64,000 nucleotides of DNA from Rhizobium rhizogenes NBRC 13257 (GCF_000696095.1 NZ_BAYX01000011.1:1-64000), one strand, 5' to 3'; shown: positions 18,115-27,253, counted from the stretch's first letter. Program-made: numbers and translations. Notes: a model not told the origin generated them from the sequence alone.

Positions 18115-19542
18115 ATGGATACAGCGGTCAAAACAGATCTCGGCGAAATGAGTGCAGCGGAACTCTCCGCACTTTTCGCATCCGGACGAGCTTCCCCAGT
18201 GGAAGCAGCCAAGGCTTCGCTCGAACGTATCGAGCGCTTCAATCCGTCGGTCAATGCCTTTGCCTATGTCGTGCCGGAGATGGCTCTGGCAGCCGCCAGG
18301 GAATCGGAAGCTCGTTGGCAGAAAGGCGAACCGCTCAGCCCCATTGATGGCGCTCCGACAACCATCAAGGAGCTTACACCCGTCAAGGGCATTCCATGGC
18401 GGCGCGGCTCGGCGCTCGGCTCGAAGGAACCTTCCGACAAGGAATTCCTGATCATGAAGCGCCTGCGCGGCGCCGGCGTCACCATTCTCGGCACCACCAC
18501 CTCGCCGGAATTCGGCTGGAAGGGCGTCACCCACGGCCCGGCATTCGGCAATACACTCAATCCATGGCGTACCGATCGTGCCTCCGGTGGGTCATCGGGC
18601 GGCGCGGCGGTTGCTGCCGCGCTCAATATGGGCGTGCTGCATGAGGGCTCCGACGGTGCCGGATCGATCCGCATTCCCGCATCTTTCTGCGGCGTCTTCG
18701 GCATCAAGCCGACCTATGGCTGGATACCGTCCGATACGCCCTCGCCGCTGTTCGAGCTTGCCCATCGCGGCCCGCTGACGCGCACCGTCGAGGACGCCGC
18801 GCTGTTCCTCAACGCCACCACCGGTCCGACAGCCGATGCCATGTATGGCTACTGCCCCACGCCCGTTCCGGACTGGCAGCAGGCCATAAAAGGCGCCGAC
18901 CTCAAAGGGCTGAAGATCGGCTACAGCCGCAATCTTGGCTATGCCCAAGTCCAGCCGGATGTCGCCGCTGCGATCGAGCGGGCGGCATCCCGCCTGGCCG
19001 AGATGGGCGCCATTGTCGAGGAGATCGACCCCGGTTTCTCCAATCCGCAGGACGCGCTGCTGGCCCTCTGGTATGCGGCGGAAGCGCGGACGGTGGATCT
19101 TGCCAATCCGACCGAGGAACAGAAGAAGTTGATGGACCCCGGCCTTCTGCGCATTCACGCCAAGGGCAGCGCCTTGACCGCGATCGACTACGTGATCGCG
19201 GAACAGGTGCGTGCTGATCTCAAGGTGAGAATGGCGCGGTTCCATGAGACATATGATGCGCTGATGCTGCCCACCATGCCGACGACGGCGATCGAGGCCG
19301 GTGTCGATTTCCCTGGCGGCGTCGAAGGCAAGGATTGGTCGGATTGGTCACCCTTCACCTATCCCTTCAACATGACGGGACAGCCGGCCGTTTCGGTTCC
19401 CTGCGGCTTCGACGCGGACAGTCTGCCAATCGGGCTGCAATTCGTCGGCCCGCGCTACCGCGACGATATCGTGCTGAAACTCGCCGCCGCCTATCAGGCG
19501 GCCTTTCCCGAAAACCTCCCTTCGGCACCCCGCGCGCTGTAG
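18115..19542 (+). CDS. Amidase (amidase signature family)
   Basis: A 475-residue amidase-signature hydrolase. The Ser-cisSer-Lys triad is intact: K85 in PTTIKELTPVKG, the cis-serine in ASGGSSGGAAVAAAL (S160/S161) and nucleophile S184 in GSDGAGSIRIPASFCG. GGAG lies upstream of the ATG at 18115. It would cleave a carboxamide to acid plus ammonia or amine. Standing between a transaminase and a kinase in one directional block, it may release the amino alcohol or amino acid processed by the neighbours. A long hairpin follows before the next gene. Confidence 0.9.
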   Translation: MDTAVKTDLGEMSAAELSALFASGRASPVEAAKASLERIERFNPSVNAFAYVVPEMALAAARESEARWQKGEPLSPIDGAPTTIKELTPVKGIPWRRGSALGSKEPSDKEFLIMKRLRGAGVTILGTTTSPEFGWKGVTHGPAFGNTLNPWRTDRASGGSSGGAAVAAALNMGVLHEGSDGAGSIRIPASFCGVFGIKPTYGWIPSDTPSPLFELAHRGPLTRTVEDAALFLNATTGPTADAMYGYCPTPVPDWQQAIKGADLKGLKIGYSRNLGYAQVQPDVAAAIERAASRLAEMGAIVEEIDPGFSNPQDALLALWYAAEARTVDLANPTEEQKKLMDPGLLRIHAKGSALTAIDYVIAEQVRADLKVRMARFHETYDALMLPTMPTTAIEAGVDFPGGVEGKDWSDWSPFTYPFNMTGQPAVSVPCGFDADSLPIGLQFVGPRYRDDIVLKLAAAYQAAFPENLPSAPRAL

Positions 19543-19592
19543 TGGTATTTCAGCAGACAAACTTCCCCTTCATGATCGTGGAGAGGAAGGCC

Positions 19593-19627
19593 GGTCAGGC
19601 GCGGATGTGGGGCATCCGCGCCTGACC
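19593..19627 (+). terminator. Strong stem-loop between amidase and kinase genes
   Basis: A perfect 15-base stem (first arm GGTCAGGCGCGGATG) with loop TGGGG, 50 bases after the amidase stop and 30 before the kinase start. It is very stable but has no U-run; it may end most importer-operon transcripts or act as a processing or stabilising element. Confidence 0.6.
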
Positions 19628-19656
19628 CAGAACGCACAAGAAAACAGAGGAAACCC

Positions 19657-20733
19657 ATGTTAAGCAGTTCCACCCGCGATGCCGATATCGGTGCCGAACT
19701 GAAAACGGGCGCGGCGGCCGTGCCCGCCGATCAAGCCGAAGCCATCGCCCGTGACAAATACGGGCTGGACGGCCGTGTCGAATGGTTGTGGGGCGAAAAA
19801 GATTCGAATTATCGGCTGATGCTGGCGGACGGGCAGGAATATCTCTTCAAGGTTCTCAATCCCGCCGAAGATCCAGGCATGACCTCGATGCACAGCCAGG
19901 CGCTGCTGCATGTCGAGGCAGTCGATCCCGATATCCCCGTGCAGCGCATCATCCGCACGCTGGATGGCGAGGCGGACTTCCGCATGACTGACGCGGACGG
20001 TGGCACACGCGGCGTGCGGATGGTGACCTTCCTGCCGGGCATCGCCCAGAAGGCTGCACCGCATTCTCCAAGACAGCGCCGCAATGTCGGTGGGCTGCTG
20101 GCGCGCATGCAGATAGCACTTTCCAGCTTCACCCACCCGGCGGCCGGTCACCGCATCACATGGGATATGCAGCACGCCATCGGCATGCGCGATTTGCTGC
20201 CGGTCTTCTCCGATCCAGTGCAACGCCGCCGGCTGGAAGCGGCAATGGACAATTTCGAAAAACAGATCGTGCCCGTTATGGCCTCGCTCCCCGCGCAGGT
20301 GGTGCATAATGATTTCAACATGGAAAATATCCTCGTCGATTCCAAAACACCCGAGACGGTCAGCGGCATCATCGATTTCGGCGACATGGTGCATGCGCCC
20401 AGGGTGTTCGACGTCGCCGTCGGGGCGGCCTACCAGATGGGCGACGCCGCGAATCCAATCGAAGCGATCTGCGATTTCCTCGCGGAATATTCGACACTTA
20501 TCAGCCTGACCGAGCAGGAGATTGCAGTGCTTTATCCCGCCATCCTCACCCGCATGGTCATGCGCCTTGCCATTCCACAGTGGCGAGCCGGGCTCTTCCC
20601 CGAGAACCGGGATTTCTATGTCCGCAACACCCCGACGGTCTGGGCACAGCTCGCCCGCCTCGATGCCATTCCGACCGAAACCGTCGTCGCGCGGCTTGCC
20701 GCGGCCTGCCAGCAAGGAAACCGGAAGCCATGA
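19657..20733 (+). CDS. Phosphotransferase, hydroxylysine kinase (AGPHD1)-like
   Basis: A 358-residue kinase of the aminoglycoside-phosphotransferase/choline-kinase fold. The ATP lysine is K65 (EYLFKVLNP), the catalytic loop is VVHNDFNMENILVD with D219 and N224, and the metal aspartate is D240 in IIDFGDMVHAPRVFD. AGAGGAAACCC precedes the ATG. Its stop overlaps the start of an AGXT2L-like phospholyase. In animals and many bacteria this pair phosphorylates 5-hydroxylysine or a similar amino alcohol and then eliminates phosphate and ammonia. I infer that role from the pairing; homoserine, ethanolamine or sugar substrates remain possible. Confidence 0.8.
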   Translation: MLSSSTRDADIGAELKTGAAAVPADQAEAIARDKYGLDGRVEWLWGEKDSNYRLMLADGQEYLFKVLNPAEDPGMTSMHSQALLHVEAVDPDIPVQRIIRTLDGEADFRMTDADGGTRGVRMVTFLPGIAQKAAPHSPRQRRNVGGLLARMQIALSSFTHPAAGHRITWDMQHAIGMRDLLPVFSDPVQRRRLEAAMDNFEKQIVPVMASLPAQVVHNDFNMENILVDSKTPETVSGIIDFGDMVHAPRVFDVAVGAAYQMGDAANPIEAICDFLAEYSTLISLTEQEIAVLYPAILTRMVMRLAIPQWRAGLFPENRDFYVRNTPTVWAQLARLDAIPTETVVARLAAACQQGNRKP

Positions 20734-22079
20734 CCTCGCCCAAAACCGCACCGACTGCTCCCAGCATGATCAACGGTTTCGACGCATCGAGGTTGGCCAC
20801 CCTGCCCGAACGCGAACGCCGGATGGTGGAACGCCGCCAGGCATTGCTCGGGCCGTCCTACCGGCTGTTCTACGACAATCCGCTGCATGTGGTGCGCGCC
20901 GAGGGCGTGTGGCTCTATGACGCCGATGGCGAGGCGCATCTCGATGTCTACAACAACGTGCCCTCCGTCGGACATTGCCATCCACGCGTCGTGGAGGCGA
21001 TCGCCAGGCAGGCGGCTGTCCTCAACACCCACACGCGGTATCTGGACGACACCATTCTCGACTATTCCGAGCGCTTGCTGGCCACCTTCCCGGATGAAAT
21101 CGAGCGGGTAATGTACACCTGCACCGGCAGCGAGGCGGTCGATCTGGCCCTGCGCATTGCCCGCTACTATACCGGCGGAACGGGTATCATCATCACCGAG
21201 AACGCCTATCACGGCGTCACCGCCGCCGCCGTCGAGATTTCACCGTCGCTAGGCTCGGGCGTTCCCCTCGGTCCGCACGTCATCACGGTTCCCGCGCCGG
21301 ATGCCTATCGCGCCGAAGGTCGGGATGTGGCGGACGCGCTTGCCGAGGACGTGAGCAAGGCAATCGCCTTCATGCGCCGCCACGGCATCCGCCCCGCCGC
21401 CTTCATCGCCGACAGTATTTTCTCGACGGACGGCATCCTGCCCGATCCGGCAGGCTTCCTGCAGAAGACGCTGGATGTGGTCCATGAGGCCGGTGCGCTT
21501 TATATCGCCGATGAGGTCCAGCCCGGCTTTGGCCGTACCGGCTCCCATATGTGGGGCTTCATGCGCCACGGGATCGTGCCGGACATTGTCGTGATGGGCA
21601 AGCCGATGGGCAATGGCATGCCGATTGCCGCCGCCGTGATGAAGGCTGAGATCCAGGAGCGGTTCGGCAAGGATGTTCGCTATTTCAACACCTTCGGCGC
21701 CAATCATGTCTCGATCGCCGCGGCCAGCGCCGTGCTGGACATCATCCGCGACGAGAAGCTGATGGAGAACGCCGCCACGACCGGCGAACATATGCTTGCC
21801 GGCATGCGGACGCTGCAAGGGAAGTTCGCCTGCATCGGCGATGTCCGAGGTGCGGGTCTGTTCCTCGGGCTGGAATTCGTCAAGGACCGCGACAGCCGCA
21901 CGCCGGACAGCGCGCTGGCGCTTGCGGTCGTCAACGGACTTCGCGATCGCCGCGTACTGATCAGTGCTGCCGGAATCCATGGAAACGTCCTGAAAATCCG
22001 GCCGCCCTTGCCATTTTCGCGCAAACACGCCGATATCTTTCTGGAAACGCTGGAGAGCGTGCTTACAGACATTGTATGA
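20730..22079 (+). CDS. Class III PLP enzyme, amino-alcohol phosphate phospholyase (AGXT2L)-like
   Basis: A 449-residue class III PLP protein. Rather than an ordinary transaminase, it matches the AGXT2L1/PHYKPL branch: YNNVPSVGHCHPRVVEA, VLNTHTRYLDDTILDYSERL and ARYYTGGTGIIITENAYHG. D261 (ALYIADEVQPGFGRTG) and K291 (VVMGKPMGNGMP) are the cofactor residues. Members split phosphoethanolamine or 5-phosphohydroxylysine into aldehyde, ammonia and phosphate. ATG 20730 overlaps the kinase stop (ATGA); a longer reading from 20580 lies inside the kinase gene. The coupled kinase strongly supports a lyase role. A plain transaminase is the alternative. Confidence 0.82.
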   Translation: MTSPKTAPTAPSMINGFDASRLATLPERERRMVERRQALLGPSYRLFYDNPLHVVRAEGVWLYDADGEAHLDVYNNVPSVGHCHPRVVEAIARQAAVLNTHTRYLDDTILDYSERLLATFPDEIERVMYTCTGSEAVDLALRIARYYTGGTGIIITENAYHGVTAAAVEISPSLGSGVPLGPHVITVPAPDAYRAEGRDVADALAEDVSKAIAFMRRHGIRPAAFIADSIFSTDGILPDPAGFLQKTLDVVHEAGALYIADEVQPGFGRTGSHMWGFMRHGIVPDIVVMGKPMGNGMPIAAAVMKAEIQERFGKDVRYFNTFGANHVSIAAASAVLDIIRDEKLMENAATTGEHMLAGMRTLQGKFACIGDVRGAGLFLGLEFVKDRDSRTPDSALALAVVNGLRDRRVLISAAGIHGNVLKIRPPLPFSRKHADIFLETLESVLTDIV

Positions 22080-22137
22080 AAGACCATACCGGGTTCCAGC
22101 CGGAGGATAAAATGCCAGGGAGAGGAGATCATTCCGG

Positions 22138-22884
22138 GTGAATGCGCGCATCAAGCGGCCTGAGTTACGGCCTGACGGCAACGGTCAGCCGAAAGCACAA
22201 TGGGCCTACAACGTCATACGTGACGCCATCATCACCATGGCGCTCGAGCCTGGAACCATGCTGAGCGAAAAGGAGACCTGTGCGAAGCTCGGTATCTCCC
22301 GAACCCCCATGCGCGAGGCTGTGCTGCGGCTTGCTCAGGAGGGCCTCGTCAATGTCGTTCCGAGCGGCGGCACCTTCATCAGCAAGATCTCCGTTCGCGG
22401 CGTCATCGAAGGGCAGATCGTTCGCTCCAGCCTGGAGCTGCGAATGGTCCGCCTCGCCGCCAGGACCTATGATCCGGTCTTCGACAAGGATTTCGATCTC
22501 CTGATGTTTCTGCAGGGGGATGCTGCCAAGCGGCAGGACTACGACGAGGCCTTTTCCGTCGATAATGCCTTTCATCAGTTGGTCAGCAGGGCTGCGGGCT
22601 TTCCCAATGTCTGGCATACGATCCGCAACGCCACCGGCCAGCTCGACCGCGTCCGTCGCCGCGCCTATCCGAAGTCGGGTTATTTCGACGAGGTCGTGGA
22701 AGAGCACCGCGCTATCTACGAGGCCATCCGCGCACATAACGAGGACGAGGCATACAGGCTATTGCGTCAGCATCTCGACGATATCGAACAGGTCCTGGCT
22801 TTCGTCGTGGCGGAAGATCCGGGCATCGTCGTACAGGAAGAAAACGCCGGTATTCTCGACGCCCTGCTTACACCGAGGGGGTAG
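22138..22884 (+). CDS. GntR family regulator, FCD subgroup
   Basis: A 248-residue repressor-type protein. The winged helix (about residues 20-90) includes AYNVIRDAIITMALEPGTML, KLGISRTPMREAVLRLAQEGL and the wing VPSGGTFISKIS. The C-terminal FCD ligand domain follows, with metal/ligand histidines in NAFHQLV and EEHRAIYEAI. The start is GTG 22138 with GAGGAG upstream. It ends the plus-strand catabolic block and probably controls it in response to a small organic acid or amino acid. An inverted repeat GTATG-N6-CATAC lies 50 bases upstream (22074-22089), perhaps for autoregulation. Confidence 0.9.
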   Translation: MNARIKRPELRPDGNGQPKAQWAYNVIRDAIITMALEPGTMLSEKETCAKLGISRTPMREAVLRLAQEGLVNVVPSGGTFISKISVRGVIEGQIVRSSLELRMVRLAARTYDPVFDKDFDLLMFLQGDAAKRQDYDEAFSVDNAFHQLVSRAAGFPNVWHTIRNATGQLDRVRRRAYPKSGYFDEVVEEHRAIYEAIRAHNEDEAYRLLRQHLDDIEQVLAFVVAEDPGIVVQEENAGILDALLTPRG

Positions 22885-22907
22885 AGGCTGCTTCCACACA
22901 GCCTCTA
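22882..22907. terminator. Bidirectional stem-loop between convergent gntR and oppC-type genes
   Basis: A perfect 9-base stem (TAGAGGCTG / CAGCCTCTA) with an 8-base loop placed exactly between two convergent genes and starting in the gntR stop codon. It probably ends transcription from both sides. Confidence 0.65.
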
Positions 22908-22923
22908 TAAGGTCTTCACCCCA

Positions 22924-23844
22924 TCAGCTTTTCAGCATGCGCGGATCGAGCGCATCGCGGACTGCATCGCCGAGATAGTTGACGCTGAGGACCGTCAGCG
23001 AAATGGCAAGACCAGGCCACAGCACGCGGGACGGCGTGAGCTGCAGGAAGCTTGCGCCATCGAAAAGCAGACGTCCCCACGTGGGAAAGTCCGACGGGAA
23101 GCCGAGACCCAGAAAGCTCAGCGCGGATTCGGTGATGATCGCGGAGGCAATGCCGAGCGTTGCCGACACCATGATGGAGCTCATGACGTTCGGCAGGATA
23201 TGCTTCAGGATGATCCGGTATTCCCGCATGCCGCTGCTTCTGGCCGCCATGACGAATTCCAGCCGCTTCACTGCCAGGACATCGCCTCGTACGATGCGGG
23301 CGGTGTGCATCCAGCTTGTGACGCCAATCACGAAGACAATCAGGATGAAAATTCCGGTTTCCGGGCCGAAATAGGCACGGAGGGTGTCGCGGAACAGCAT
23401 GATGATGACCAGCAGCAGAGGCAGGAGCGGCAACGCCAAAAACAGGTCCGTCAGGCGCATGAGCGGTCCGTCGAGGCGTCGAAAATAACCTGAGAGGACG
23501 CCGACCAAGGTTCCGAGCAGAAGCGCCAGCAGCATGGCGGTGATGCCGACCGCCAGCGAGATGCGCCCGCCCGCCATCACCTGCGCCAGCATGTCATGGC
23601 CGAGATTATCGGTGCCGAAGGGGTGAAGGAGGGAGGGTCCCTGGTTCTTGGCACGGATGTCGATCTTGTTCGGATCGACGCTGTGGATGAGCGGGCCGAC
23701 ATAGACGACCAGCAGAATGAATATGAAAACGATCAGCCCCGCAAAACCACCCTTATGAGCCCGGAATTGCCGCCATGTGGCAGCCATGATCGAGCGTGGC
23801 GGCGCGGTCAAAGCCGTCGTCGGGATTGCTGTTATGTCAGTCAT
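22924..23844 (-). CDS. Peptide-type ABC transporter permease (DppC/OppC family)
   Basis: A 306-residue permease with OppC features: TWRQFRAHKGGFAGLIVFI, the marker HPFGTDNLGHDMLAQVMAGG and the coupling loop RLEFVMAARSSGMREYRII. It ends GDAVRDALDPRMLKS. I take ATG 23844, with GAGGATCCGTT before it and an 8-base overlap with the upstream permease; a reading from 23886 adds non-family residues. It belongs to a second importer operon transcribed toward the first. No ATPase gene follows, so this importer may share the double ATPase encoded at 15026. Confidence 0.92.
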   Translation of the reverse strand: MTDITAIPTTALTAPPRSIMAATWRQFRAHKGGFAGLIVFIFILLVVYVGPLIHSVDPNKIDIRAKNQGPSLLHPFGTDNLGHDMLAQVMAGGRISLAVGITAMLLALLLGTLVGVLSGYFRRLDGPLMRLTDLFLALPLLPLLLVIIMLFRDTLRAYFGPETGIFILIVFVIGVTSWMHTARIVRGDVLAVKRLEFVMAARSSGMREYRIILKHILPNVMSSIMVSATLGIASAIITESALSFLGLGFPSDFPTWGRLLFDGASFLQLTPSRVLWPGLAISLTVLSVNYLGDAVRDALDPRMLKS

Positions 23845-24847
23845 AACGGATCCTCGGGTCAAGAATGCCGTAGAGCACGTCGGCAATCAGATTGAAGAGA
23901 ACGATCAGCACGGCGAAGATGAAGGTCAGGGTCTGAACCATCGGGATATCCCCGCCCTGCACGGCCACGATCAAAAGCTGGCCAAGGCCGTTCACCCGAA
24001 AGACCTGCTCGGTGATGATGGCGCCGGAGAAAATCGTCGGCACCCCAAGCGCGATGACGGTCACGACCGGTATCAGGCTGTTGCGCAGCACATGGACCAG
24101 AAGCACGGTCTTTTCCTTGACGCCTTTAGCGCGCGCGGTGCGGACATAATCCTGATGCAGGTTGTCGAGCATGGAGGCGCGCACGAAGCGGCTGATATGC
24201 GAGACGTTGTAGAGCGTCAGCACCATAACCGGCAGGAACATCTGCTTGACCTGTGCCACGAAGCTGGACCAGTCCGTCACGCGCAGATTAGTGTCATAGA
24301 CCGATGGGAACCAGTGCAGATAGGAGCTGAAGACGACGATCAGCAGCACGCCGGTGAAGAAGGTCGGTACGGAATAACCGACCATGGAAATGAAGGTGCC
24401 GATCTGGTCGAAGATCGAATATTGCTTGTAGGCGGAGAGAACGCCGATCGGAATCGCCAGCAACACGCCGAAGAGGTAAGAGAGGCCCACCACCCACAGC
24501 GTTTGCGGCATGCGCTGGACGACAAGATCGACCACCGGGCTGCGTGTTGCCCATGAGAGCACCCGCAATCTGTGGCCATCGCCGAACTGCCAGCCGGTGA
24601 TCTGTTCGAGAATATTCAGCGGCTCGTTGATGAAGAATTGATGCAGCCATCTGAGATAACGGATCAGGAAGGGCTGATCGAGACCAAGCGCTGCGCGGAT
24701 CTGTTCGCGGACCTCCGGCGGGATCGTCAATGGCAGGTCGCCGGTCGGATTATTGGGCGCGAGGTCGAGAAGAGCAAAAATGACAAAACTAATAACGAGC
24801 AATGTCGGCACGGCAAAGAATAGCCGTCGCAGGGTAAAATTAAACAT
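23837..24847 (-). CDS. Peptide-type ABC transporter permease (DppB/OppB family)
   Basis: A 336-residue permease starting MFNFTLRRLFFAVPTLLVIS, with the OppB-type PNNPTGDLPL segment and long periplasmic region, the coupling loop QDYVRTARAKGVKEKTVLL, and end GILDPRIRYD. It lies between the binding-protein gene and the OppC-type gene of the same minus-strand operon. It differs from the permease at 13212 in loop lengths, so the two importers are not a recent duplication. Confidence 0.92.
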   Translation of the reverse strand: MFNFTLRRLFFAVPTLLVISFVIFALLDLAPNNPTGDLPLTIPPEVREQIRAALGLDQPFLIRYLRWLHQFFINEPLNILEQITGWQFGDGHRLRVLSWATRSPVVDLVVQRMPQTLWVVGLSYLFGVLLAIPIGVLSAYKQYSIFDQIGTFISMVGYSVPTFFTGVLLIVVFSSYLHWFPSVYDTNLRVTDWSSFVAQVKQMFLPVMVLTLYNVSHISRFVRASMLDNLHQDYVRTARAKGVKEKTVLLVHVLRNSLIPVVTVIALGVPTIFSGAIITEQVFRVNGLGQLLIVAVQGGDIPMVQTLTFIFAVLIVLFNLIADVLYGILDPRIRYD

Positions 24848-24880
24848 CGGAAAGTCTCCAGACCTTCAGGCGACGCAAAA

Positions 24881-24910
24881 CGCCGGCTCCGTCTGAAAAC
24901 GGAGCCGGCG
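24881..24910 (-). terminator. Intra-operon stem-loop after the binding-protein gene
   Basis: A perfect 12-base stem (CGCCGGCTCCGT / ACGGAGCCGGCG) with a 6-base loop. On the transcribed strand it is followed by TTTT, so it may act as a leaky intrinsic terminator between the binding-protein gene and its permeases. Confidence 0.7.
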
Positions 24911-24921
24911 ATCGCTGCATC

Positions 24922-26628
24922 TTACTTCTTGCGGGACCAGTCAGCGACGTTCCAAAGTTCGGAATCCCAGCCGTTGATCTTGACGCCATCCAGGGTCACT
25001 GAGCGCGCCGAAACCTGGCCGCGGTAGATGAGCGGGATATGAGCCCCCTCTTCCGTCAGCATGTCATTGGCTTTCTTGGCGATTTCCGCGCGCTTGGCGA
25101 GATCGGCCGTCTTCGACAATTCAGTGACGAGCTTGTCATATTCCGGATTGCAGTAACGCGGCATGTTCTGCCCCTGCCAGCCATTCTCGGGAGCCGGGAT
25201 CTTGTTGCACAGCCATTCCGCCAGATATTTTTCCGGGTCCGTGCCATCGAAGTTGTTGGTGTACATTTCCACGTCGGCATAGAATTTCTGGAACGTATCC
25301 GGGCTCGCCGGATCGCCGCCGAAGAAGACGGAGGCGCTGACATTGCGCAGTTCCGCAGCGACGCCGATCTGTGCCCACATGTCCTTGACGAGCGCCTGTG
25401 TGGCCTGACGCACCGAGTTGGTCGACGTCTGGTAGAGGAAGGAGAGCTTCACACCGTTCTTGGCGCGGATGCCGTCCGAACCCTTGACCCAGCCGGCCTC
25501 GTCCAGAAGCTTGTTGGCACCATCGACATCCGGCTTCAGGCACCAGTCGTTCGCCGTCGAGGCATAGACCTCGGGGCCGGGCACGATATTGCAGGTCGGC
25601 TTGCCGGCGGCGCCGTAACCGGTCTCGTTAATAACGTCGCGATCGATCGCCATCGACAATGCACGGCGAACGGCCGGGTCCGACAATGACGGATGCGGGC
25701 CGGCTTCCTTGGTCGAGCGCTTTTCGCCGAGCGACGGGTCGACGGCATAATGGTTGATGTTGATACGCTCGACCTGTGATCCGAAGGCCGTCACAAGCTC
25801 GCCCTTGCCGGCAGCCACCATGGTTGCGAGGATTTCCGGCTCGACCTGCATGTTCCAGGCATAGTCATATTCGCCGGTTTCAAGCACTGCGCGGGCCGCG
25901 GATACCGCATCGCCGCCGCCTTTGAGCGTTACCGTGGCGAAGGCAGGCTTGGCCGGATCACGGTAATTCTTGTTGGCCGTGAAGGTTATGACGTCGTTCG
26001 GCTTGAACTCCTTGACGACAAAGGGGCCGGTGCCGATCGGCCCGAAATTGGCGGATGTGCAGCCGGGTGCTGCGGCACCGACGCAATCCTTGAACTGCGC
26101 CTTCTGGATGATAGGCGACTGGCCGCCGACGAAAGCGCCATAGGGATAATATTTCGGCTCGGTGAAGGTCATCTTGACCGTGTGCGGATCCACAGCTTCC
26201 ACCGACTTGATGCCTTCATACTGCGCCTTCTGCGCGCAACCGCCATCCGGCGCCGTGCAATATTTCCATGTGAACACCACGTCGTCGGCCGTGAAGTCGG
26301 TGCCATCAGACCATTTGAGGCCTGGCTTCAACTTCCAGACCATGCTCGTCATATCCGCCGAGATGCCGCCATTTTCCAACGTAGGGATCTCCGTCACCAG
26401 TGTCGGAACGAGCTTGCCCGTTTCGTCGTAGCGGGCCAGCGGTTCGATGACCATGGACGAGCTGTAGACTTCCTTGGTGCCGCCAGAGAGATATGGATTG
26501 AGCGTCGAAACAGCCTGCCAGAACAGGATCTTCAGCTCACCATCGCTGCCACGTTCCGCATGGGCGGCGGAGCCTGCCATGGCGAATGCCGCAACCACGC
26601 TGGCAAGAAGGATATTGCGTCTCTTCAT
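24922..26628 (-). CDS. Family 5 ABC transporter substrate-binding protein
   Basis: A 568-residue periplasmic binding protein with a signal peptide (RRNILLASVVAAFAMAGSAAHA) and family 5 motifs: LFWQAVSTLNPYLSGG, WKLKPGLKWSDGTDFTADDV, IGTGPFVVKEFKPND. Its length and an extra cysteine-bearing insert (CTAPDGGCAQKAQ) set it apart from the protein at 11596. ATG 26628 follows GGGGAAATCAAG; the reading from 26787 adds a spurious leader. It heads a minus-strand operon with two permeases. A strong hairpin follows its stop codon. The ligand is unknown, probably peptide-like. Confidence 0.92.
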   Translation of the reverse strand: MKRRNILLASVVAAFAMAGSAAHAERGSDGELKILFWQAVSTLNPYLSGGTKEVYSSSMVIEPLARYDETGKLVPTLVTEIPTLENGGISADMTSMVWKLKPGLKWSDGTDFTADDVVFTWKYCTAPDGGCAQKAQYEGIKSVEAVDPHTVKMTFTEPKYYPYGAFVGGQSPIIQKAQFKDCVGAAAPGCTSANFGPIGTGPFVVKEFKPNDVITFTANKNYRDPAKPAFATVTLKGGGDAVSAARAVLETGEYDYAWNMQVEPEILATMVAAGKGELVTAFGSQVERININHYAVDPSLGEKRSTKEAGPHPSLSDPAVRRALSMAIDRDVINETGYGAAGKPTCNIVPGPEVYASTANDWCLKPDVDGANKLLDEAGWVKGSDGIRAKNGVKLSFLYQTSTNSVRQATQALVKDMWAQIGVAAELRNVSASVFFGGDPASPDTFQKFYADVEMYTNNFDGTDPEKYLAEWLCNKIPAPENGWQGQNMPRYCNPEYDKLVTELSKTADLAKRAEIAKKANDMLTEEGAHIPLIYRGQVSARSVTLDGVKINGWDSELWNVADWSRKK

Positions 26629-27253
26629 CTTGATTTCCCCTATGTGATTTTTGTGTGTTGAATGATCGAGGCGGCATATCCCATATGCCGCTTCGCGAAG
26701 GCTCAGTTCCGAATGCGCCCATCCGCCGAAAGATGGCTTGTCGGGGCGCGAATTCGCGCAATCGAGAGCATGGCATCGACCCGCCACTGGCCGACATCGC
26801 GCCGCTCACTGATTTCACTTGTCATGATGGAATGAGACGGAGAGGCTTTGGGCGACAGAGGCTGTCGGCAGCGCCGGAAGGCGACCTGGGCGATCGGTTT
26901 GGCGACCCTACAGGGCTTTGCACCCCTTGGTCGTCCCGACCGATTCAGGCACAAGCCATCCGCGACCACCAGCGGATCTTCGCAAATCGACAGAATAATA
27001 ACCTCCTGAAATTGCTCAGTTCTTTTCAATCAGAACTCAACCATTTATGCGTGCAGGAATTCTCTCCAGCCGCCGCCCGCTATTATTGTTCCCGTTTGTC
27101 GGCACTCGCGTCAAAGGCGATGCTCAAATTTTGAGCCATCTAAGCACAGGCCTATTTTTCGTTCAAGAATGAAAGTTGAAGCTTGCAAAATCAGATTTGC
27201 GAAGCGCAATATACCGCCATATCCCCTAGACCCGGACGAGCGAGGACGAGAGA
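26629..27253. other. Divergent control region between binding-protein and M20 genes
   Basis: No convincing gene is seen in these 625 bases; open frames here are arginine-rich and lack ribosome sites. Visible elements are a perfect hairpin GCGGCATAT-CCC-ATATGCCGC (26671-26691) in the leader of the minus-strand operon, and an inverted repeat AGTTCT-N8-AGAACT (27018-27037). An operator-like ATATACC-N3-ATAT lies at 27209-27222. The region is likely to carry two divergent promoters. Confidence 0.5.
27209..27222. promoter_or_regulatory. Imperfect copy of the ATATAC palindrome before the M20 gene
   Basis: ATATACC-GCC-ATAT matches 11 of 14 positions of the perfect palindrome at 11421. It lies 31 bases before the M20 start codon. 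If both are real sites of the GntR protein, the M20 gene belongs to the same regulon. Confidence 0.3.

Noticed and set aside
26655..27134. A 159-residue plus-strand frame in the divergent intergenic region
   Set aside because: Arginine-rich, no ribosome site, no family features; the region is better explained as promoters and leaders.
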